The notes under the pieces are model-generated. The model was not told the DNA's origin and ran no database searches. It saw only the letters and a list, made by a program, of their open reading frames with translations. Positions 50,625 through 57,115 of a stretch of 57,115 nucleotides of DNA are shown here, one piece after another. The first letter of the stretch is position 1. Every line of letters begins with the position of its first letter. The translations under genes were made by a program, and so were the position numbers. The stretch lies in NCBI GenBank assembly GCA_034189135.1, contig JAXHVO010000138.1, positions 1 to 57,115 of the forward strand, in the 5' to 3' direction. Source of the stretch: Thermodesulfobacteriota bacterium (lineage in GTDB: Bacteria > Desulfobacterota > Desulfobacteria > Desulfobacterales > JAUWMJ01).

Positions 50625-51584
50625 ATGAGCAGGTTATCCGGCATCAGAGATCCAGCTTCAAAAAACCGGAAGGAATTAAACGGCGTATTGGTTGTTGATA
50701 AGCCCGCCGGTATTTCATCGGCAAAAGTAGTTGCTATTGTAAAAAAAGCTTTGTCGGCCAATAAAGTTGGGCACACGGGGACGCTGGATCCTTTTGCCAC
50801 AGGTGTATTGGCATGCTGTATCAATCATGCGACCAAACTGGCAACGTTTTTTTTGCCAGGCAACAAGAAATACACCGCCCTGGTTCATCTGGGCGTTGAA
50901 ACTGATACACAGGATTCGACCGGGAACATTATAGCAACATGCAATAAGGTTGATTTTTCCGAAAATTTGATTCGGTCGGTATTTAAACGGTTTGAGGGAA
51001 AAATTGAACAGCTTCCGCCGGTTTTTTCGGCATTGAAACACAAGGGTGTGCCCCTTTACAAATTGGCCAGAAAGGGAAGACCCGTGCAAAAACCGTCAAG
51101 AAGTGTCTTTATTTCATACATAGACATCCTTGACATTAACTTGCCGTTTGTGAGATTTGAGGTTCTCTGCTCTTCAGGAACCTATGTCAGGACCCTTTGC
51201 GCGGACATAGGAACATCTCTTGGTTGTGGGGCTCATCTGAAAGAACTGCGGCGAACCGAAAGCAGTCAATTTTCAATCAGCGATGCGGTAACCATACCTG
51301 AGTTGAAAAAACTGGCAAAATGCGGGAAACTTTCCCGGCGTCTGATAACCATGACGGACGCATTGAAGGATATGACCGGTTTTATGGCAAATGATAATTT
51401 GACCCAAAAAATTTTTCATGGCAGTATCATCACTAGAAAGGATGTTTTCCCTGATTTAAAGAAAAATCAGACCGGCCAGGAGGGTTTGTTCAAGATTGTT
51501 AACCGCGAAAATAAACTTATTGCTGTATTAACCCTTGATAAAGGAAAAAACAGCTTTAAATATAACTGTGTTTTTCATACATAG
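50625..51584 (+). CDS. truB: tRNA pseudouridine-55 synthase TruB
   Basis: 319 residues. [20 protein letters not shown] opens the catalytic domain and the catalytic Asp is in [14 protein letters not shown] (residues 47-60). [15 protein letters not shown] is the later family block. It modifies U55 in the T-loop of most tRNAs. The C-terminal PUA-like region is short. Confidence 0.95.
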   Translation: MSRLSGIRDPASKNRKELNGVLVVDKPAGISSAKVVAIVKKALSANKVGHTGTLDPFATGVLACCINHATKLATFFLPGNKKYTALVHLGVETDTQDSTGNIIATCNKVDFSENLIRSVFKRFEGKIEQLPPVFSALKHKGVPLYKLARKGRPVQKPSRSVFISYIDILDINLPFVRFEVLCSSGTYVRTLCADIGTSLGCGAHLKELRRTESSQFSISDAVTIPELKKLAKCGKLSRRLITMTDALKDMTGFMANDNLTQKIFHGSIITRKDVFPDLKKNQTGQEGLFKIVNRENKLIAVLTLDKGKNSFKYNCVFHT

Positions 51585-51622
51585 CATATAAATTCATCCC
51601 AATAACAGGAGGCAAACAAAAA

Positions 51623-51892
51623 GTGGTATTTACAACAGAAAGTAAAAAAAAGCTGATTGAAAAATTTAGGCTGCACGAAGAGGATACAGGTTCACCGGAA
51701 GTCCAGATTGGACTTTTGACCAACCGTATCTCCTATCTTACCGAGCATCTGAAGATTCATAAAAAAGACCATCATTCCAGAAGAGGTTTGCTGATGCTGG
51801 TAGGCAGACGCCGCAGACTATTAAATTATGTGAAATTCAAGGATGTGAACCGGTACCGAGCTATCATCGAAACCCTGGGTCTTAAGCGATAG
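51623..51892 (+). CDS. rpsO: Small-subunit ribosomal protein uS15
   Basis: 89 residues, normal length. [19 protein letters not shown] and [20 protein letters not shown] are the uS15 signatures. Start GTG at 51623, behind an ideal AGGAGG. Binds 16S rRNA h20-h22 and starts platform assembly. Confidence 0.97.
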   Translation: MVFTTESKKKLIEKFRLHEEDTGSPEVQIGLLTNRISYLTEHLKIHKKDHHSRRGLLMLVGRRRRLLNYVKFKDVNRYRAIIETLGLKR

Positions 51893-51996
51893 ATCTGACC
51901 ACCCTTTATCTCTTCGGATCTGATGGTTTGGATGTTATTTTTAGAGTAGTTCTGATTTCAATAACCGGGAGATTACAAAACAGCTGGCGTAAAATT

Positions 51997-52041
51997 AAGT
52001 GGCTTTTTACACAGTGATCCTTTTAAAGTCACTTTATTTTT
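51997..52041 (+). terminator. Hairpin with T-run between rpsO and pnp
   Basis: AAGTGGCTTT (51997-52006) pairs with AAAGTCACTT (52025-52034) with one G-U pair, followed by TATTTTT. It ends ten bases before the pnp start codon. In enterobacteria the same junction carries a hairpin cut by RNase III; whether this one is a terminator or a processing site is open. Confidence 0.45.
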
Positions 52042-52051
52042 AGGAGAAAAC

Positions 52052-54136
52052 ATGGAAAATTTATTTAAAACGGATTTCGGAGGGAAATCCCTTACTATCC
52101 AAACAGGAAAGGTTGCAAAACAGGCTTCCGGTTCGGTGATGGTTCAATATGGAGAAACAATGGTGCTGGTTTCAGTCGTATCCGCCCATGAGGAACGGTC
52201 GACCGATTTTCTTCCCCTTACCGTTGAATACGTAGAAAAGATTTATGCTGCCGGCAGGATACCCGGTAATTATTTCAGGCGTGAAATAGGACGACCCAGT
52301 GAAAAGGAAACACTTACCTCCCGTTTGATCGACCGGCCGATCCGTCCCCTGTTTCCCAAAGGATATCGCTATGAAACTCAAGTCATTGCAACTGTTCTTT
52401 CAATGGATCAGGAAAATGATCCGGATATACTTGCTATGATCGGGGCATCCGCAGCTTTGGAAATATCAGATATTCCATTCGCAGGCCCCATCGCCTGCGC
52501 CCGTGTGGGTCGTATCAATGGTAACCTTGTGGTCAATCCGGCGATCAGTGATTATGAAAGTTCCGATATTAACATCATTGTTGCCGGTTCCAAAACAGGG
52601 GTGGTCATGGTTGAAGGTGGCGGAGATGTTGTCAGTGAATCCGACATGCTTGAAGCTGTTTTATTCGGTCACCGCGCCATGCAGCCTGTTATTGAGCTTC
52701 AGCAAAAATTAAAAGACGCTGCCGGAAAAGCAAAACGTCCTTTTGCCCTCCCGGAAAAAGATCCAGCCCTGGTAGACATGATTGAAACCAAAGCGATGTC
52801 TTCTATGCGTGAAGCTGTTCTGATTCCGGAAAAAATCCAGCGTTCGGCTTCTCTTCGTGCAGTTAAAGCGAAAATTTTTGAAAATCTTGGTGAAGACTAT
52901 GCAGATAGGAGAACGGAGGTATACGAAATCCTTAATGACATCCAGAAGAATATTTGCCGCATACTTATCTTAAAAGAAGGACGTCGTATCGATAACAGAA
53001 AGTTCGATGAAATAAGACCGATTACATGTGAAGCTGGCGTTTTGCCCCGACCTCATGGCAGTGCACTTTTTACCCGGGGAGAAACCCAGGTGCTGGGTGT
53101 GCTTACTCTTGGATCAGGCCGGGATGAGCAGCGAGTGGAAACGTTGAGCGGGGAAGAATTAAGGCCATTTATGCTGCATTACAATTTTCCGCCTTTTTCG
53201 GTTGGAGAGGTTAAAAGAATCGGCGGTCCCAGCCGCAGGGATATCGGCCATGGCGGGCTGTCAACAAGAGCCATTGAAAAAGTACTACCTTCCAAAGAAG
53301 AATTTGACTATACCATCCGTATTGTCTCCGAGGTTTTAGAATCCAATGGTTCTTCATCCATGGGCACTGTGTGCTCAGGAATACTGGCACTTATGGATGG
53401 AGGGGTTCCTATCAAAGCCCCTGTTGCAGGCATTGCCATGGGCCTCGTTAAAGAGGAAGACCAGGTGGTGATTCTCTCCGATATTCTTGGAGATGAAGAT
53501 CATACCGGGGATATGGATTTTAAGGTTGCCGGGACAAAAGACGGTATCACTGCGCTTCAGATGGATATAAAAATCCTAGAACTGTCACGAGAAATAATGG
53601 AAAAAGCCTTGGAACAGGCTCGCGTCGGCAGACTGTTCATTCTCGACAGGATGCTTGAGGCTTTGAAAGAGCCTCGTAACAAAATTTCACCTCACGCACC
53701 CACCATCATTACCATTAATGTTGTTCCCGACAAAATCCGCGAAGTGATCGGCCCAGGGGGGAAAACCATCCGCTCCATTCAAAGTGAAACAAATACGCAG
53801 GTTGAAATAGATGATTCGGGTCTGGTAAAAATTGCCGCTGTTTCAAAAAAGGATGGAGAGGCTGCAAAAGAGATGATAAACGAAATTATTGCCGTACCCG
53901 AAGTCGGACGAATCTATCAAGGGACGGTGGTCAAAATCATGGATTTTGGCGCGTTTGTGCAGATCATGCCCGGCACGGACGGGCTGGTTCATATCTCCCA
54001 GCTTGCCGATCATCGAGTGGCAAAAGTGACCGATATTGTAAAAGAAGGAGAAAAAATAAAGGTTAAAGTCCTAGAGGTCAACCGGGATGGAAAGATTCGC
54101 CTGAGCCTTAAAGCAGCGCTTGAAGAGGAAAGTTGA
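52052..54136 (+). CDS. pnp: Polyribonucleotide nucleotidyltransferase (PNPase)
   Basis: 694 residues. First RNase PH domain at about 10-145 ([34 protein letters not shown]), a helical linker, the second RNase PH domain at about 310-545 ([38 protein letters not shown] with the catalytic acidic residues), KH at about 553-612 and S1 at about 620-690. Phosphorolytic 3'-5' exonuclease of the RNA degradosome. AGGAG precedes the ATG. Confidence 0.97.
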   Translation: MENLFKTDFGGKSLTIQTGKVAKQASGSVMVQYGETMVLVSVVSAHEERSTDFLPLTVEYVEKIYAAGRIPGNYFRREIGRPSEKETLTSRLIDRPIRPLFPKGYRYETQVIATVLSMDQENDPDILAMIGASAALEISDIPFAGPIACARVGRINGNLVVNPAISDYESSDINIIVAGSKTGVVMVEGGGDVVSESDMLEAVLFGHRAMQPVIELQQKLKDAAGKAKRPFALPEKDPALVDMIETKAMSSMREAVLIPEKIQRSASLRAVKAKIFENLGEDYADRRTEVYEILNDIQKNICRILILKEGRRIDNRKFDEIRPITCEAGVLPRPHGSALFTRGETQVLGVLTLGSGRDEQRVETLSGEELRPFMLHYNFPPFSVGEVKRIGGPSRRDIGHGGLSTRAIEKVLPSKEEFDYTIRIVSEVLESNGSSSMGTVCSGILALMDGGVPIKAPVAGIAMGLVKEEDQVVILSDILGDEDHTGDMDFKVAGTKDGITALQMDIKILELSREIMEKALEQARVGRLFILDRMLEALKEPRNKISPHAPTIITINVVPDKIREVIGPGGKTIRSIQSETNTQVEIDDSGLVKIAAVSKKDGEAAKEMINEIIAVPEVGRIYQGTVVKIMDFGAFVQIMPGTDGLVHISQLADHRVAKVTDIVKEGEKIKVKVLEVNRDGKIRLSLKAALEEES

Positions 54137-54228
54137 TGGCGTCGTAAAAAAATTCCATCTACTGCGTTGTAGCCTTTTTATCCCCCTGATTTTTAGCGGG
54201 GGTATATGGAACTTTTTACTTAGCCATC
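54135..54228. repeat. Hairpin repeat after pnp (GATGGCGTCGTAAAAA)
   Basis: GATGGCGTCGTAAAAA begins at the pnp stop codon and pairs imperfectly with TTTTTACTTAGCCATC at the other end. An inner CCCCC..GGGGG stem lies at about 54182-54202. A short related word is seen near 7995-8010. Probably a REP-like element that also protects the mRNA end. Confidence 0.5.
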
Positions 54229-54304
54229 GGTATTACTTTTTACCAGACCAAAGTTGATTAGAGATAAAAGGCAGAAGGCACAAAGTCAGCAGAAAAAAGT
54301 AAAG

Positions 54305-54333
54305 AATCCACACCCAAAGGGTGTGGATTTTAA
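54305..54333 (+). terminator. Perfect 11-bp hairpin before the M16 peptidase gene
   Basis: AATCCACACCC-aaa-GGGTGTGGATT with a triloop, followed by TTTAAAA. It lies 21 bp upstream of the ATG. The U-tract is short, so termination may be partial. Confidence 0.55.
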
Positions 54334-54349
54334 AATTGAATAAAAAAGA

Positions 54350-55615
54350 ATGAAAAAAACCGTAAATAAAACAACTTTAAAAAACGGTGTCCGCATTCTG
54401 ACGAAAAAAATGCCCCATGCCCACAGCGTGTCGATGGGCGTATGGGTAGATGTTGGGGCCAGGGATGAATCGCTGAAGGAAAACGGGCTTTCCCATTTAA
54501 TCGAACACATGATTTTTAAAGGGACCCAAAAGCGGACGGCTTTTCAGATTGCCAAGCAGTTCGATGCTCTGGGTTGCAGTACCAATGCCTTTACCGGTTA
54601 TGAAAACACCTGTTACCATGCAAGAGTCATGGACAGCCACTTGGAAACCGTTGTTGATATTCTTTCCGATATTTTTTTAAACTCTGTTTTTGATGAAAAA
54701 GAGCTGGAAAAAGAGCGGCCTGTTATTTTACAGGAAATCGGAATGGTTGAGGATAATCCGGAAGAATATGTCCATGTCCTTTCAAATACCGCTTTCTGGG
54801 GGGACAATCCCCTGGGACGCTCTATTCTTGGAACCAAAGAAAACATACTTGGTTTCAGTGCAGATGATATTAGACATTTTTTTAAGCGCTTCTATCAACC
54901 GGACCGAATTGTCATTTCCATTGCAGGAAACCTTTCCCATAAAAAAGCGGTTGACCTGGTAGGCCCCAACTTTGAATCTGTCAAACCGGGTGATTCGTTC
55001 CCTGAACGGATGACTCCCTTGGCACATTCTGCCGTCAATCTGAACCACAGGGATTCGGAACAGGGGCATATCTGTCTGGGAGCAAAAGGGATATCTATTA
55101 CTGATCCCCGCAGGTTTGCATTTTCTATTTTAAATGCCGTTTTTGGGGGAAATATGAGTTCGAGGCTGTTCCAGAATTTACGGGAACAGAGAGGCCTGGC
55201 TTACTCTGTGTATTCTTTCATGTCGTCTTATGTAGATACCGGCATGGCAGGTGCCTATGTTGGCGTAGATCCCGGGAAAGCAAAGGAATCCATCGAGCTG
55301 ATCTTAAAAATAATGACTCAGCTCAAGGAAGTCCGGATAGGTGAATCCGAACTGGAAGAAGCCAAACAATACATTAAAGGAAATCTTTTTCTTGCAGCTG
55401 AAAGTATTGACAACCAGATGGTGCGCCTGGCACTGAGTGAAATAAATTTTAACCGGCATATTCCACTGGAAACAATGGTGGAGAAAGTAGAACGGGTGAC
55501 CGCAGATAATGTCCTCGAACTGGCAAAAGTGCTGTTTCAACCCGGGCATATGTCTTTGACCCTTCTTGGACCGACTGTCGATAAAGAGTCCTTTGAAGAT
55601 ATTTTAAGCTTTTAA
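54350..55615 (+). CDS. M16-family zinc metallopeptidase
   Basis: 421 residues of the pitrilysin/mitochondrial-processing-peptidase-beta type. The inverted zinc motif HLIEH is H49-H53, with the third ligand Glu near 129 (the E of VILQEIGMVEDNPEEY region). FQNLREQRGLAYSVYSFMSS near 275-295 is the C-terminal domain hallmark. No signal peptide. Genes of this type often follow pnp in proteobacteria and Gram-positives. Degrades peptides or processes proteins; substrate unknown. Confidence 0.9.
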   Translation: MKKTVNKTTLKNGVRILTKKMPHAHSVSMGVWVDVGARDESLKENGLSHLIEHMIFKGTQKRTAFQIAKQFDALGCSTNAFTGYENTCYHARVMDSHLETVVDILSDIFLNSVFDEKELEKERPVILQEIGMVEDNPEEYVHVLSNTAFWGDNPLGRSILGTKENILGFSADDIRHFFKRFYQPDRIVISIAGNLSHKKAVDLVGPNFESVKPGDSFPERMTPLAHSAVNLNHRDSEQGHICLGAKGISITDPRRFAFSILNAVFGGNMSSRLFQNLREQRGLAYSVYSFMSSYVDTGMAGAYVGVDPGKAKESIELILKIMTQLKEVRIGESELEEAKQYIKGNLFLAAESIDNQMVRLALSEINFNRHIPLETMVEKVERVTADNVLELAKVLFQPGHMSLTLLGPTVDKESFEDILSF

Positions 55616-55618
55616 TCC

Positions 55619-55830
55619 TACAACGCAACTTACCAGCTTTATTTAGCAACAATTTTATTTTGTGCCATGCGATATTGTTGCGTGTTACGGGTTGCGAGAT
55701 ACGGGTTATGAAAAGGATTATTTCCTATTAACAACTCGCAACACGCAACTCGTAACTCGGAACACTTAAGTGATAGGCAAACAAACAAGTTAAAAAAGAC
55801 GTATTATGGTTTTCGATAAATGTCCTTGTA
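55619..55830. repeat. Palindromic repeat family D, long copy 2 (about 212 bp)
   Basis: It starts TACAACGCAACTTACCAGCT and ends CCTTGTA, with the same palindromic core as the copy at 24652. Between the two copies, TGCCATGCGATATTG and AAACAAGTTAAAAAAG-type words are also shared. It lies between the peptidase stop and the dut start, so it is in the dut leader. Confidence 0.75.
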
Positions 55831-55840
55831 ATGTGATTTC

Positions 55841-56296
55841 ATGGATTCCACTCCGTTAGTTAAATTTCTTCTCCTCAGGCCAAAACAGGATGCAGATATA
55901 CCCTTGCCACGTTATATGACCCCCCAGTCAGCTGGAATGGATATCTGTGTAGCCATAGAAAATGATATGGTTCTTGAAGCCGGGGAAATCGCACTGCTTC
56001 CCACCGGATTTGCCATGGCCATTCCCCAAGGATTTGAAGCCCAGATACGTCCTAGAAGCGGTTTGGCCGTAAAACATGGTATCGGGCTTATAAATTCACC
56101 AGGGACTATAGATGCGGACTACAGGGGAGAGGTGAAACTAGCGGTGATCAACCTGGGCAAAGAGCCATACCTGTTCAGGCGGGGAGACAGAGTGGCCCAG
56201 ATGGTCATCCAAAAGGTATACCAGGCCGGACTTAAAGTCGTGGAAAAGCTTGATGAGACCGAACGCAATACAGGCGGTTTCGGGCACACCGGATGA
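55841..56296 (+). CDS. dut: Deoxyuridine 5'-triphosphate nucleotidohydrolase
   Basis: 151 residues of the trimeric dUTPase family, converting dUTP to dUMP. Motif 1 [10 protein letters not shown], motif 2 [10 protein letters not shown], motif 3 [12 protein letters not shown] with the catalytic Asp, motif 4 RGDRVAQMV and the C-terminal motif 5 [11 protein letters not shown] are all present. The start is ATG at 55841, directly after repeat D, with no strong ribosome site. Confidence 0.95.
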   Translation: MDSTPLVKFLLLRPKQDADIPLPRYMTPQSAGMDICVAIENDMVLEAGEIALLPTGFAMAIPQGFEAQIRPRSGLAVKHGIGLINSPGTIDADYRGEVKLAVINLGKEPYLFRRGDRVAQMVIQKVYQAGLKVVEKLDETERNTGGFGHTG

Positions 56297-56337
56297 AACC
56301 AAGGGGAAACAGCTTTTTACCCGATCACTTATAGATA

Positions 56338-56372
56338 AAAATGGGCGGAAAAATTTTATCTTCCGCCTATTA
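56338..56372 (-). terminator. Hairpin between dut and the right-end gene
   Basis: GGCGGAA pairs with TTCCGCC around a 10-nt loop. On the minus strand it is followed by CATTTTTATC, so it can end transcription coming from the right-hand gene. On the plus strand no T-run follows. Confidence 0.5.
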
Positions 56373-56378
56373 TAAAAA

Positions 56379-56530
56379 GAGACCTTTGAAAAATGGTGAT
56401 TTTTATTCGAGTTCAAGGAAGACGATCCGCCTAAGGCGGATTAACCACAGGAATAAATGGAATATTTCGAGGATTAAAATTTAAGTCTGACGCAGAAATC
56501 GGATAAAAAGTGCCGTTTTGCAAAGGTCTC
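56379..56530. mobile_element. MITE family A, copy 2
   Basis: 152 bp, the reverse orientation of copy 1. It begins GAGACCTTTGAAAAATGG and ends CGTTTTGCAAAGGTCTC. AAAAA flanks it on both sides (56374-56378 and 56531-56535), again a 5-bp duplication. A CCGCCTAAGGCGG palindrome inside replaces a different stretch of copy 1. Confidence 0.8.
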
Positions 56531-56555
56531 AAAAACATAGCTATAGCAAAGTCTC

Positions 56556-57115
56556 TTATTTTTTCATGGCTTCAACCATATCGGGTGAATTGAACATTTC
56601 TTCTAGTTTCTGCCGGAAAGCGTCGGAGACTTTTTTTTCATATACTTTTAAAAATCCCATTCCTTTGATTTTACCGAGGTGATCATGTCCGGATAAATAC
56701 TTTTCGGCACGGACGTTACCTGAACGATTCATTACTTGCAATTTAAAATCGTAATTTAAGCCGAGATTTCCCCCTGCGCCCAGATCTGGTTTCCATTCTT
56801 TAAAACTAAGAAAAACCGCTTGGGGTGCTCCTTTTTCTGAAAATTTTTTCAAGACATTATTATAATCATCGTTCGGCGCAAGGCTTACGCGGATAGCTTG
56901 ATAGCCTTTTTTATTCAACGCATTGCTGAGTGCTTCGCACATATCTTCAGCCAGAGGACGACCGCTGGTTGTGGTCACATAAAATGGATTTCCCCAGCCG
57001 CCACGAATGATACCGGACAACTGCGGTTTGTTTCTTTGGGAAATGATAGGTTCACGCTGGTCCTGTACCCCTACAGAAATGATGTCCGTACCGGAAAATT
57101 TAAAATCAGGGGCAG
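56556..57115 (-). CDS. Partial unknown protein, lipoprotein/YajG-like style
   Basis: The frame is open to the right-hand window edge, so the start is missing; the TTG at 57020 is not a real start. The visible 186 residues contain FKFSGTDIISVGVQDQREP, then GRPLAEDMCEALSNALNKKG, APQAVFLSFKEWKPDLGAG, LNYDFKLQVMNRSG and a helical end. This strand-helix order is similar to YajG-type and other small envelope lipoproteins. Function not assigned. Confidence 0.6.
   Translation of the reverse strand, partial: APDFKFSGTDIISVGVQDQREPIISQRNKPQLSGIIRGGWGNPFYVTTTSGRPLAEDMCEALSNALNKKGYQAIRVSLAPNDDYNNVLKKFSEKGAPQAVFLSFKEWKPDLGAGGNLGLNYDFKLQVMNRSGNVRAEKYLSGHDHLGKIKGMGFLKVYEKKVSDAFRQKLEEMFNSPDMVEAMKK

Noticed and set aside
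1-57115. CRISPR array
   Set aside because: No series of short regularly spaced direct repeats was seen; repeats here are palindromic and dispersed.

Overview
The window looks like the chromosome of an anaerobic, sulfate-reducer-like member of the Desulfobacterota (old Deltaproteobacteria, Desulfobacterales type). This is an inference from protein style and company: DUF2284 and DUF3786 metal-associated proteins, a YkgJ cysteine-cluster protein, a tandem flavodoxin-fold protein, and the gene order infC-rpmI-rplT-pheS-pheT-merR followed by rimP-nusA-infB-DUF503-rbfA-nrnA-truB-rpsO-pnp-M16 peptidase-dut. No rRNA or other taxonomic marker is present, so the genus stays open.

Layout. 1-6 kb is a worn accessory stretch: an AlkD-like DNA glycosylase, a class II aldolase, an IS110 transposase stump, a low-molecular-weight phosphatase, two frameshifted small genes and a large DinG/XPD-type helicase with an N-terminal PD-(D/E)XK nuclease domain. 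6-26 kb holds single genes and short clusters on both strands: a CsgG/FlgO-like lipoprotein, a membrane protein, DUF3786, DUF2284, a penicillin acylase-family hydrolase, a transglutaminase-like protein, a TPR protein, a strongly promoted small unknown protein, DapA- and GalT-like enzymes, a WalJ-like metallo-hydrolase, a flavoprotein, YkgJ, dGTPase, an HsdR_N-like protein and a FecR-domain protein. 26.3-36 kb is an A/T-rich, plus-strand defence locus: a truncated phospholipase D-helicase stub, a DUF499 ATPase, DUF3780, a DUF1156 adenine-specific DNA methylase and a PLD-SNF2 helicase, followed by an AlbA_2/HATPase regulator and a TadA-like deaminase. 38-56 kb is the conserved translation and RNA-metabolism core with one tRNA-Gly(CCC). 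The right end holds part of a minus-strand lipoprotein-like gene.

The gene junctions are crowded with small non-coding repeats. At least seven families are visible by eye. Several have terminal inverted repeats, and three kinds have clear target-site duplications (5 bp, 5 bp and 8 bp). The most striking is a pair of about 345-bp elements (13565-13908 and 19507-19851). Each folds into a long hairpin with 46-nt arms. At eight positions where the two copies differ, both arms have changed together, so the pairing has been kept. I do not recognise this family. One copy inserted at the shared 3' ends of two convergent genes and rewrote the C-terminus of one of them.

Other points of note: infC has no in-frame ATG, GTG or TTG before codon 71 and appears to start at AUA behind a strong Shine-Dalgarno sequence. 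The defence locus has lost most of its first helicase gene. An intrinsic-terminator-like hairpin sits immediately before rpmI.
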